Source of the DNA: an uncultured Bacteroidales bacterium
GTDB taxonomy: Bacteria > Bacteroidota > Bacteroidia > Bacteroidales > Bacteroidaceae
Direction: 5' to 3'
Assembly: GCA_902788315.1 (NCBI GenBank)
Contig: CADAJS010000035.1
Coordinates: forward strand, 1-42,939
Length of the DNA: 42,939 bases
Program-made: the position numbers and the translations under genes
In this document: one piece after another, positions 33,162 to 40,667 of the stretch
Numbering within the stretch: the stretch's first letter is position 1
How the letters are laid out: each line of letters begins with the position of its first letter
Notes under the pieces: generated by a model
Told to the model about the DNA's origin: nothing
The model's database searches: none
The model's input: only the letters and a program-made list of their open reading frames with translations

Positions 33162-34517
33162 ATGGAAAAGAAAGGAAAGATACTGATTATCGACGACAAC
33201 GAGGACATTCTCTTTGGTCTCAACATGTTGCTGAAGCCGCTGGTCGATGAAGTCCGCGTGGCTACACGCCCCGACCAGTTGCTACGCTTCTATCAGATGA
33301 TACAGCCCGACGTAGTGCTTATGGACATGAACTTCAGTTACGGCAGGACCGACGGCCGAGAGGGTTTCGACATGCTTCACGAAGTGCTGAAGCTGGATCC
33401 GGATGCAGTGGTCATCCTCATGACGGCCTTCACCGAGACGGAGAAGGTGGTGCGCGCCATCAAGGAGGGTGCCAGCGATTTCATCGAAAAACCGTGGGAC
33501 AGGAGCCGCCTGCTCTCCATCCTATTCTCAGGCATACAGCTGCGGCAGGAGCGCCGGAAGGCACAGGCTGCAGGACAACCGACGGGAGGCACGCCGCAGG
33601 CAGCACAGCCAATCCACATCATCGGGGAAAGCATGGCGATGAAGATGCTCCTCGAGAACCTGCGAAAGGTGGCACCCACGGATGCCAATGTGCTCATCCT
33701 GGGCGAGAATGGCACCGGCAAGGACCTGGTGGCCCGCGAACTGCGCCGCCTCTCGTCGCGCGCCGAAGGCCCGTACGTGAGCATCGACCTGGGGGCCGTG
33801 CCTGAGAATCTCTTCGAGAGCGAACTGTTCGGCTACGAGAAGGGAGCCTTCACGGATGCCCAGAAGGCGAAGGCCGGACGCATGGAAGCAGCATCGGGCG
33901 GCACGCTCTTCCTGGACGAAATAGGCAACCTGTCGCCCGCCATGCAGAGTAAGCTGCTCACGGCACTGGAGAAGCGCGAAGTGAGCCGGCTGGGCAGCAC
34001 GAAGAATACCCACATAGACGTGCGCCTCATCTGTGCCACGAATGCCAACCTGCGCTCGCTGGTGGCCGAGGGACGCTTCCGCCAAGACCTGTTCTACCGC
34101 ATCAACACCATCGAGCTTACCCTGCCTCCCCTGCGCGATCGCGGCAATGACATCCTGCTTCTGGCACGGCATTTCCTCAAGGTTTATGCGGCGAAATACA
34201 ACCGCCCCGTGCCCGCCCTGAACCGCGATGCCGAACAAAAACTGCTGAAGCATCTGTGGCCGGGCAATGTGCGCGAGCTGCAACACAGCATCGAACGCGC
34301 CTTGCTGATATGCAACGAGAACAGCCTCTGCGCTGCCGACTTCGAGCTGGAGCCGCCACTGACCAGCAGCCGACGGCACCATGACACACTCAATCTGGAG
34401 AAGATGGAGCAAGAGGCCATCGAACGGGCCATGCAACTCTCTCACGGCAATGTCCAGCAGGCTGCCGACCTTCTCGGCATCAGCCGCTTCGCACTGTATA
34501 GGAAACTGAAGAACTGA
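33162..34517 (+). CDS. NtrC-family sigma-54-dependent response regulator
   Basis: The product has 451 residues. Receiver domain (1-125): ILIIDDNED near 6-14, phospho-acceptor Asp in VVLMDMNF near 54, and the conserved Lys in IEKPWDRSR near 110. AAA+ domain (~145-380): Walker A LGENGTGKDLVA, sigma-54 contact loop written GAFTDA (usual GAFTGA; the D variant is common in Bacteroidetes), Walker B GGTLFLDEIGN, sensor LICATNANL and arginine finger RQDLFYRINTIEL. C-terminal Fis-type HTH (HGNVQQAADLLGISRFALYR). The start follows the -7 box at 33116; a longer in-frame start at 33078 lies upstream of that box. The kinase gene begins five bases after the stop. It probably activates both flanking transport arms through the GTGCGAAA-type sites. 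Confidence 0.95.
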   Translation: MEKKGKILIIDDNEDILFGLNMLLKPLVDEVRVATRPDQLLRFYQMIQPDVVLMDMNFSYGRTDGREGFDMLHEVLKLDPDAVVILMTAFTETEKVVRAIKEGASDFIEKPWDRSRLLSILFSGIQLRQERRKAQAAGQPTGGTPQAAQPIHIIGESMAMKMLLENLRKVAPTDANVLILGENGTGKDLVARELRRLSSRAEGPYVSIDLGAVPENLFESELFGYEKGAFTDAQKAKAGRMEAASGGTLFLDEIGNLSPAMQSKLLTALEKREVSRLGSTKNTHIDVRLICATNANLRSLVAEGRFRQDLFYRINTIELTLPPLRDRGNDILLLARHFLKVYAAKYNRPVPALNRDAEQKLLKHLWPGNVRELQHSIERALLICNENSLCAADFELEPPLTSSRRHHDTLNLEKMEQEAIERAMQLSHGNVQQAADLLGISRFALYRKLKN

Positions 34518-34522
34518 GAACC

Positions 34523-35611
34523 ATGCGCTCCCTACTATATATAATAGGTATCATCCTCGGACTGCTGGGCCTCGGCTATGCGCTGGCCCACGGGATGTAC
34601 GTCACCTCGCTGGCCACAGGGATAGCGGTGGGCTGCTTGCTTGTCTCTGCATACAAGCGACAACAGCTGCTTCGCTTCCAGCGAGACCAGATAATCCGAG
34701 AGAATGCCGAGCTGCACAAACGTCTTGCCGAGGGCGAGCGTCGACTGCGATATATGCGTCGGCTGGCCGAGAATGTCGAGACAGCACTGATTGTGGTGAC
34801 GCCCACGGGACACATCGAATGGTGCAACCCGACAGCTCAGAAGATCCTCGGCGACACGCCGTCCGTGCTACCAGAGGCTGTTGCCGATGCCATCGCACAC
34901 GAGAAGGAAGAGGTGAACGGCATGGCACTCTCCGCCACAGAGCAGAAAATTGAGGGACACAGGCGCATCATCATCGCACTGAAGGACATCCACCACCTGA
35001 TGGAACAGCGCGACATAGAGGCGTGGCGACAGCTCACCCGAGTGCTCTCCCACGAAATACTGAACTCCATCACGCCCATCATCACGATTGTCGAGGCGCT
35101 GCAGACGAGCCACGAAGGCACGGAACTGAGCGAAGGGCTCTCGGTCATCGAGCGTCGATGCCGCTCGCTCGCCGGCTTCGTGGAGAGCTACCGCAGCCTG
35201 GCACGAGTGGACGAACCGAAGCGAACCACGTTCGATGCCAGGGAGTTTCTCTCCGACCTATGCCACCTCTTCCCACAATGTCGGTACGTGGTGGAGCCCG
35301 AGGGTCTCCAGCTTACGGCGGATCGCACGCAGATGGAACAACTGATGGTCAATCTGCTGCGCAATGCCATCGAAGCCGAGGCCACCCATATCACGATTCA
35401 TGCACGCCCACAGCGACTCACAATTGCCGACGACGGCCAGGGCATGACGCCCGACGTGGTGGAGCAAATCTTCACGCCCTTCTTCTCCACCAAGCAGCAG
35501 GGCAGCGGCATCGGTCTGAGCCTGTGCCGACAGATAATCACCCGCCACGGAGGCAATATCCGAGTGGAAAGCCATCCCGGAGAGGGCACCACCTTCGAGA
35601 TAACCCTGTGA
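34523..35611 (+). CDS. Histidine kinase with short membrane sensor, partner of the NtrC-type regulator
   Basis: The product has 362 residues. Two transmembrane helices (about residues 3-22 and 27-43) are separated by only a few residues, so there is almost no periplasmic sensor. A coiled linker leads to a PAS-like segment (ENVETALIVVTPTGHIEWCN, ~83-105). The kinase core has the phospho-His in LSHEILNSITPII near 173, N-box MVNLLRNAIEAEA near 280, G1 DDGQGMTPDVV, F-box FTPFFSTKQQGS and G2 GSGIGLSLCRQI. It should phosphorylate the regulator encoded five bases upstream. The topology fits intramembrane sensing of a membrane perturbation, or sensing through the adjacent permease, as known for BceS-type kinases; this is inference. 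Confidence 0.93.
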   Translation: MRSLLYIIGIILGLLGLGYALAHGMYVTSLATGIAVGCLLVSAYKRQQLLRFQRDQIIRENAELHKRLAEGERRLRYMRRLAENVETALIVVTPTGHIEWCNPTAQKILGDTPSVLPEAVADAIAHEKEEVNGMALSATEQKIEGHRRIIIALKDIHHLMEQRDIEAWRQLTRVLSHEILNSITPIITIVEALQTSHEGTELSEGLSVIERRCRSLAGFVESYRSLARVDEPKRTTFDAREFLSDLCHLFPQCRYVVEPEGLQLTADRTQMEQLMVNLLRNAIEAEATHITIHARPQRLTIADDGQGMTPDVVEQIFTPFFSTKQQGSGIGLSLCRQIITRHGGNIRVESHPGEGTTFEITL

Positions 35612-35649
35612 CGAAAGCCTTGTTTCGCCCGTGCGCAGTGTGCGCCCTG

Positions 35650-35683
35650 TTGCAATATCGCACACATTATCGCGCTTTCGCAA
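35650..35683. promoter_or_regulatory. Paired palindromic sites upstream of the second permease
   Basis: TTGCAATATCGCACA (35650-35664) and GCGCTTTCGCAA (35672-35683), centres about 21 bp apart. They match the complements of the sites at 33059-33093 around the shared core GCTTTCGCA. They lie about 40-70 bases before the sigma-54-like promoter. Confidence 0.5.
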
Positions 35684-35720
35684 ATTGCACATCACACTAT
35701 CAATCATCCACTTATGCACT

Positions 35721-35736
35721 TTGGCACGCTTTTTGT
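35721..35736 (+). promoter_or_regulatory. Sigma-54-like promoter of permease 2 and the ATPase
   Basis: TTGGCACG-N4-TTGT: perfect -24 element and one mismatch in the -12 element (consensus TTGC). The predicted start of transcription is near 35747, 45 bases before the ATG at 35792. Confidence 0.6.
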
Positions 35737-35791
35737 CTTTCTAAAGGCAAATAGTAAATGGTGAATGATTAATAGCAATATAGTAAATAAA

Positions 35792-38191
35792 ATGATTGAC
35801 AAGCTTACTACCCTGCTCGCGCAGGCAATCAAGAGACTCTCCCGCATGCCGGGATACACGGCCCTCTCGGCCATCGGACTCATCTTCTCGCTGAGCGGCA
35901 CGCTCATCATCGCCCGCTACCTGCACCAGGAGTGGACCATCGACCATTGGATTACAGACCTTGACAGGATATGCTTCGCCAATAGGGAGGAGTACGAGAG
36001 CGACGATCCTAATAAAGTCCGAAGCGCTATGGTCGCAATGAAGATGCCAGAGGATGGGCAGCCCATCACAGAGATGGAGGGCGTGGAGGCCGCAACCAGT
36101 GTATGGCTGCGCAGCCTGTTCTCGGTAAAGCTGGGGGACGAGAAGACTTTCACCGTCTGCGCCATCAGTGCCGACAGCGACTTTGTCAAGGTCTTTCCGC
36201 TGGAAGCCGTCGAAGGCACGCTGGATTTGCGCGTCACAGGAAACTCCATCATCAGCGAGACGCTGGCCAAGAAGATGTTCCCAGGCCAAAGCGCCGTCGG
36301 ACAGACATTCATGGCAGAAAATCGTCTGCACACCGTGACGGGCATCTTCCGCGAGCCTGCCACAAAGTCCACCGTGCACTATGAGATGGTGACGTACGTA
36401 GAGGATGAGGGATGGCTCAACAACACACTTCGCCTCACCTTTGCCAAGCTGAAGGAGGGCTTAACCCGCGAACAATTCAACACACGGCAGGTCAAGCAGA
36501 AAGGTGTCACAACATTCAGTTATGGGAATGACAACAAGGAAGTCCTCTGGAATTACAAGCTGGGGCCGTACGATTATTTCCTGGGCTTCACGAACCATGA
36601 GAACTGGCCGTCGGTGAACAAACCCAGTTCGAAGGAGCACCTGTGGATGTTGCTGGTCGTCGGCGTGCTGCTTTTCTTCGTGGGCATCTTCAACTTCCTG
36701 AACCTCTATGCCGTCATGCGGCATGCACGCAATCATGAGATGCAGGTGCGCCGCCTCTTCGGAGCTTCGCGCCTGGACATCTTCTCGATGCTCTACATGG
36801 AGAACCTGCTCATCAGCGCTCTTGCCATGCTTGGCGTGTGGATGGTCGTCGAACTGACCACGCCGCACATGAAGGACTGGTTCAACATCGAGCAGATGAC
36901 GATGCCCGTCTTCGACACCGTCCTGTCGCTATGCATCGTGCTGCTTTTGCCGCTGGTCAGCGCAGCCGGGAAGGTAAAAAGAAGCGGCAGGGGCTCTAAT
37001 CTCTTCCTTTTCCTTCAGTACTTCATTTCCATTTCCCTCATCACCGTGAGCCTCTACCTGATGCGGCAGCTACGCGTGATGATGACGGCAGACCCGGGGG
37101 TCAATACAGAGAATGTCATCTCCTGTTTGCCATATACGTCCGACATGTACTCGCACGAAGACATGAACAAGGAGGTGACAGACCGCCAGCTCTTCAGGGA
37201 GCGCATGCGCGAGAGTCCCTTCGTGCACGACCTTTGCGAAGACCAGAATTTCATGGCCAAGAAGTACGAGATTCAGGATGCTAACGGGACGAGCATGTAC
37301 TGGATGAAGATGAACGAACACATACAGAATGTCCTGGGCCTGGAAATCCTGGAAGGGCGCGGCCTATGCGACTCGCTCGACAACCACAGCAACACTTACC
37401 ACTGCGTCATCAACGAGACGGCCCTGAAACGCCTGGGGCTGAAGAACTGGCGCACGGAGGGTATCCCCCTCTCTTATTATCTACACGTTACGAGTGACAC
37501 AGACACCTCCAAGTATCCCACCTATCAGGTGGTAGGCATTGTGAAGGATTTTCATCCCATGAAGCAGTCGGAGCCACAGCCGCCCATCTTCTTCACCTAC
37601 GAAGAGGACAAATACGGCCGGCAACAGACCGTCTACTACATTGGTTCCACGGAGAAGCGCACGCTGGTGAGCATCGAGCCAGGCCACGAAGCGGAGGCCG
37701 TAACTTACTTGAAGAAGGTGGAGAAGGAGGTCTTCGGAAAGGACGACCTGGACTACCATTGGCTCAGCGACGAGGTGAAGGCCATGTATGAGGAGGACCG
37801 CCGCACGGCCCGCATCTTCACCACCTTCGCGCTGCTGGCCATCGGGGTGACGTGCCTGGGCGTGCTGGGGCTGATGATGTTCGACGTCCGTCGCCGCTAC
37901 CGCGAGATTGCCCTGCGCAAGGTGCACGGTGCCCGCTTCCGCGACATTGCCCTGCTGCTCAGCCGCCGCTACCTTATTATACTGGGCCTGGCCGCTGTCG
38001 TCAGCATCCCCGTCTCACTCATCGGACTGCACAAGTTGATTACCCGATACTATACCATCCACGCCACGATTGCCTGGTGGATACCGCTCGTGAGCCTTCT
38101 CATCGTCTTCCTGCTCAGCGCCCTCACGCTCTGGCATCAGATATGGCGGGCCACAAGGATTGAACCCAGCACGGTAATGAAGGTGGAATAA
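35792..38191 (+). CDS. FtsX-type ABC permease (MacB-like), copy 2
   Basis: The product has 799 residues when started at MIDKLTTLLAQAIKRL, which aligns with copy 1 and gives the same length; an upstream ATG at 35765 would add nine residues. The topology matches copy 1: an N-terminal helix, a periplasmic domain, four central helices (VGVLLFFVGIFNFLNLYAV near 290; LLISALAMLGVWMVVEL; LSLCIVLLLPLVSAAG; LFLQYFISISLITVSLYLM), a second periplasmic domain and three C-terminal helices. The first 60 residues, the membrane segments and the last ~125 residues are very close to copy 1. The two periplasmic domains are much more diverged, which suggests different substrates or partners. The ATPase gene follows 31 bp downstream. 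Confidence 0.9.
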   Translation: MIDKLTTLLAQAIKRLSRMPGYTALSAIGLIFSLSGTLIIARYLHQEWTIDHWITDLDRICFANREEYESDDPNKVRSAMVAMKMPEDGQPITEMEGVEAATSVWLRSLFSVKLGDEKTFTVCAISADSDFVKVFPLEAVEGTLDLRVTGNSIISETLAKKMFPGQSAVGQTFMAENRLHTVTGIFREPATKSTVHYEMVTYVEDEGWLNNTLRLTFAKLKEGLTREQFNTRQVKQKGVTTFSYGNDNKEVLWNYKLGPYDYFLGFTNHENWPSVNKPSSKEHLWMLLVVGVLLFFVGIFNFLNLYAVMRHARNHEMQVRRLFGASRLDIFSMLYMENLLISALAMLGVWMVVELTTPHMKDWFNIEQMTMPVFDTVLSLCIVLLLPLVSAAGKVKRSGRGSNLFLFLQYFISISLITVSLYLMRQLRVMMTADPGVNTENVISCLPYTSDMYSHEDMNKEVTDRQLFRERMRESPFVHDLCEDQNFMAKKYEIQDANGTSMYWMKMNEHIQNVLGLEILEGRGLCDSLDNHSNTYHCVINETALKRLGLKNWRTEGIPLSYYLHVTSDTDTSKYPTYQVVGIVKDFHPMKQSEPQPPIFFTYEEDKYGRQQTVYYIGSTEKRTLVSIEPGHEAEAVTYLKKVEKEVFGKDDLDYHWLSDEVKAMYEEDRRTARIFTTFALLAIGVTCLGVLGLMMFDVRRRYREIALRKVHGARFRDIALLLSRRYLIILGLAAVVSIPVSLIGLHKLITRYYTIHATIAWWIPLVSLLIVFLLSALTLWHQIWRATRIEPSTVMKVE
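37826..38191 (+). repeat. Long inverted repeat, right copy (permease 3' end)
   Basis: Counterpart of 29037-29402 in opposite orientation, 366 bases including the stop. Identity is high at synonymous positions, pointing to gene conversion or recent duplication. Confidence 0.8.
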
Positions 38192-38222
38192 AGAGTTTAA
38201 ACAATTTAATATCACCCTTATT

Positions 38223-38909
38223 ATGGAAGAAAACATCATCCAAACCATCAACCTGCACAAGGATTTTGTGACCGAGGAAGTGCGCACACTGGCTGTGAAC
38301 GGTGTGGACATCGAAGTGAAGAAAGGCGAGTTTGTGGCCATCATGGGTCCCAGCGGTTGCGGCAAGACCACGCTGCTGAACATGCTGGGCCTGCTGGAGA
38401 GTCCCACCGAAGGACAGTACCTGCTGCAGGGGCGCGACGTCTCCACGTTCACCGAGAGCGAGCAGAACACGACGCGCAAGGGCCTCATCGGCTTCGTGTT
38501 CCAGAGCTTCAACCTCATTGACGACCTCAGCGTGGAGGAGAACATCGAAATGCCGTTGCTCTACATGGGAGTGCCCAAGAAGGAACGTCGCGAGCGGGTG
38601 GCCGAGGCCATGCAGCGCATGGACATCACACACCGCGCCAAGCACTATCCGCGCCAGCTCTCGGGCGGACAGCAGCAGCGAGTGGCCATCGCACGCGCCG
38701 TGGTCATGCGCCCGCAGATCATCCTGGCCGATGAGCCTACGGGAAACCTGGACTCGCACAACGGACACGAGGTGATGGAGCTGCTGAGCCAGCTGCACAA
38801 GGAGGGCACCACCATCGTCATGGTGACCCACTCGAAGCACGACGCCGGCTATGCCGAGCGCATCATCAACCTCTACGACGGACGCATCGTGGACGAGGTA
38901 GAGCTCTGA
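38223..38909 (+). CDS. ABC transporter ATPase, LolD/MacB type
   Basis: A 228-residue cytoplasmic ATPase. Walker [17 protein letters not shown] near residue 41, Q-loop [10 protein letters not shown] near 95, signature [15 protein letters not shown] near 148, Walker [12 protein letters not shown] near 170 and H-loop VTHSKHDA near 203. The family drives lipoprotein release (LolCDE), MacB-type efflux and BceAB-type export through FtsX-fold permeases. It is 31 bp after permease 2 and probably shares its transcript. As the only ATPase in the locus, it may serve both permeases. Confidence 0.95.
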   Translation: MEENIIQTINLHKDFVTEEVRTLAVNGVDIEVKKGEFVAIMGPSGCGKTTLLNMLGLLESPTEGQYLLQGRDVSTFTESEQNTTRKGLIGFVFQSFNLIDDLSVEENIEMPLLYMGVPKKERRERVAEAMQRMDITHRAKHYPRQLSGGQQQRVAIARAVVMRPQIILADEPTGNLDSHNGHEVMELLSQLHKEGTTIVMVTHSKHDAGYAERIINLYDGRIVDEVEL

Positions 38910-39087
38910 GCTGCAAGTTCGGGCCACGGGCTGTTTCGCCCCGCGCTACGTGTCGCTCCGCCGAGGATCACGTGCCCCCCCATTTGTGCAATCTTAAATC
39001 GTACAAGCCCCGCGACACGTCATCATCTGCGTCGTCTGCTGCCATTCCGGGCATAGCAGCGGGAAGCAAAGCAAAACGCATTAGGCA

Positions 39088-39147
39088 GTGCAAAGGAAAA
39101 AGAAATTTCTTTTTCCTTTGCACTTTCCTTGCTTATTTGTAACTCTG
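39088..39147 (+). repeat. Hairpin-promoter repeat with 36-bp perfect palindrome (array unit 1)
   Basis: Arms GTGCAAAGGAAAAAGAAA (39088-39105) and its exact complement (39106-39123) with no loop. TTTG at 39117-39120, 19-bp spacer containing GCTTATTTG, then TAACTCTG (39140-39147), a -7 box with one T changed to C. Confidence 0.85.
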
Positions 39148-39316
39148 GCTTTGCCGAACTTACTTTCGCTCGAAAGAGCAATAAGGAAAAACCTTACTTT
39201 TTCCTTTGCTCTTTCCTCGCTTATTCGTAACTCTGGCTTTGCCGAACTTACTTTCGCTCGAAAGAGCAATAAGGAAAAACCTTACTTTTTCCTTTGCTCT
39301 TTCCTCGCTTATTCGT
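39141..39316 (+). repeat. 88-bp tandem duplication carrying array units 2 and 3
   Basis: 39141-39228 and 39229-39316 are identical by eye. Each has arms GAAAGAGCAATAAGGAAAAA (39172-39191, 39260-39279) and TTTTTCCTTTGCTCTTTC (39198-39215, 39286-39303), which pair apart from two extra bases. Unit 2 has TTTG at 39205-39208, 19 bp, then the decayed -7 TAACTCTG at 39228-39235. Confidence 0.85.
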
Positions 39317-39323
39317 AACTTTG
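39293..39323 (+). promoter_or_regulatory. Intact promoter of the four-helix-bundle gene (array unit 3)
   Basis: TTTG (39293-39296), 19-bp spacer, TAACTTTG (39316-39323). The transcript would contain the 9-bp repeat before the ATG at 39399. Confidence 0.7.
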
Positions 39324-39362
39324 CGGACGAATAGCACTAAGCTGAGACATAACTTCCCATCA

Positions 39363-39395
39363 ATCCCATATATCCCATATATCCCATATATTCCC
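39363..39395. repeat. 9-bp tandem repeat before the four-helix-bundle gene
   Basis: Three units of ATCCCATAT (39363-39389) plus ATTCCC, ending three bases before the ATG at 39399; a TTCCCAT precedes at 39354-39360. Confidence 0.8.
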
Positions 39396-39398
39396 ACT

Positions 39399-40025
39399 AT
39401 GCCCGCCTCCGCCGAACATTTCCTGCCGCCGAAAGGTGATTACAAGCACCTCATTGCTTTCCAGAAAGCAGAGCGTATATACGACATCACACTGTACTTT
39501 GTGGAAAACTATCTCCCCAAAATTGGCGACCGCACCGTCGATCAGATGAAGCAGGCAGCACGCTCGGGCAAACAGAATATTGCCGAGGGCAATGAGACGG
39601 GCACCACATCCACCGAGGCGTGCATCAAGCTGGTAAACGTGGCAAAGGCCAGTTTGAAGGAGTTACAGGAAGATTACGAGGACTACCTGCGCAACCACAA
39701 CAGACAGATATGGGACGTGAACAGCATCCAATGCAGCAACGCACGGCAATGGTGCCGGGACCACATCAAGCAAGAGGATTACATGCGCGTATGTACGACG
39801 CGGGACGACATCACGCTGGCCAACGTGGCACTCATCCTGATACACCAAACAGACTATCTGCTCAAAGGACTTTTGGAGAAATACAAGCAAGACTTTCTGG
39901 CCCACGGAGGTATCAAGGAACAGATGTCACAGGCGCGCCGGGAGTGGAGGGATGCACACGGGATGGGGTATCTGAATGGGAAGAATGGGAAATATGGGAA
40001 GAATGGGAGTGATGGAAACGGATGA
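39399..40025 (+). CDS. Four-helix-bundle protein of the S23 (23S rRNA IVS-encoded) type
   Basis: The product has 208 residues from MPASAEHFLPPKGDYKHL, the usual lead-in of the longer Bacteroidetes variant. The S23 core is LIAFQKAERIYDITLYFVEN near 18-37, DRTVDQMKQAARSGKQNIAEGNE near 48-70, and helices with VNVAKASLKELQEDYEDYL near 88 and VALILIHQTDYLLKGLLEKY near 150. Members form pentameric bundles of unknown cellular role; related proteins (Avd) help diversity-generating retroelements, but no reverse transcriptase is present here. The C-terminus is a low-complexity GKNGKYGKNGSDGNG tail coded by a 9-bp repeat. RuvA starts 21 bp downstream. Confidence 0.88.
   Translation: MPASAEHFLPPKGDYKHLIAFQKAERIYDITLYFVENYLPKIGDRTVDQMKQAARSGKQNIAEGNETGTTSTEACIKLVNVAKASLKELQEDYEDYLRNHNRQIWDVNSIQCSNARQWCRDHIKQEDYMRVCTTRDDITLANVALILIHQTDYLLKGLLEKYKQDFLAHGGIKEQMSQARREWRDAHGMGYLNGKNGKYGKNGSDGNG
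39975..40010. repeat. 9-bp tandem repeat at the 3' end of the four-helix-bundle gene
   Basis: Four units of the type AATGGGAAG, in frame, coding N/Y-G-K/S triplets. The complement CTTCCCATT resembles the ATCCCATAT units at 39363-39395, so the gene lies between mirrored arrays. Confidence 0.75.
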
Positions 40026-40046
40026 AAACAATAACTATATTGCTTT

Positions 40047-40646
40047 ATGATTGAATATTTGCGCGGCCGTCTGGCCGACTTGACTCCCGCGATGGCAGTA
40101 GTGGACTGCCAGGGAGTGGGCTATGGAGTGAACATTTCGCTGAACACCTACGCCGCCATCCAGGGGCGCGAGGAGGTCAGGCTGTGGATAACGGAGAGCA
40201 TCCGCGAGGACGCCTATCAGCTGTGGGGCTTTGAGAGCCGCACGGAGCGGGAGCTGTTCCAGCTGCTCACGAGCGTGAGCGGCATCGGGGCAGCATCGGC
40301 CCGCATGGTGCTCTCGGCCATGACGCCCGCTGAACTATGTGCCATCATCAGCGACGGCAACGACAAGATGCTGCGCCAGGTGAAGGGCATCGGACCCAAG
40401 GCTGCGCAGCGCATCATCGTGGACCTCCACGACAAGATAGCCACCCTCGACATCGTGCCCGCCGCATCGACTGCGGGCCAGACCGTTCCCTCCGTGAACA
40501 TGGAGGTGCAGAAGGAAGCCGAGGCCGCACTGACCATGCTGGGCTTCAGCCCGGCCCCGACACACAAGGTGGTGGTGAAGATACTGCAAGACGAACCCGA
40601 CGCGGCCGTGGAGCGAGTAATCAAGCTGGCACTGAAGATGCTATAA
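40047..40646 (+). CDS. ruvA: Holliday junction DNA helicase subunit RuvA
   Basis: The product has 199 residues, normal for RuvA. Domain I (OB-fold) begins [28 protein letters not shown]. Domain II has two helix-hairpin-helix motifs, [17 protein letters not shown] near 72 and [16 protein letters not shown] near 108. Domain III at the C-terminus ([13 protein letters not shown] to the end) contacts RuvB. The tetramer binds four-way junctions and directs RuvB branch migration in recombination repair. ruvB and ruvC are not in the window. It is likely co-transcribed with the preceding gene (21-bp gap) and with the GH35 gene (21-bp gap), although their functions are unrelated. Confidence 0.97.
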   Translation: MIEYLRGRLADLTPAMAVVDCQGVGYGVNISLNTYAAIQGREEVRLWITESIREDAYQLWGFESRTERELFQLLTSVSGIGAASARMVLSAMTPAELCAIISDGNDKMLRQVKGIGPKAAQRIIVDLHDKIATLDIVPAASTAGQTVPSVNMEVQKEAEAALTMLGFSPAPTHKVVVKILQDEPDAAVERVIKLALKML

Positions 40647-40667
40647 GGGGGGGCAACCACAAGAAGC

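Larger units (their letters stand above)
38910..39398. other. Gene-free stretch with a triple hairpin-promoter array
   Basis: 38910-39087 shows nothing recognisable. 39088-39323 holds three consecutive hairpin-promoter units, of which only the last has a consensus -7 box. 39363-39395 is a 9-bp tandem repeat abutting the next gene. Confidence 0.75.

Noticed and set aside
39399..40025. Diversity-generating retroelement accessory gene (Avd)
   Set aside because: No reverse transcriptase, template repeat or variable repeat is visible nearby; the sequence fits the general S23 four-helix-bundle family.
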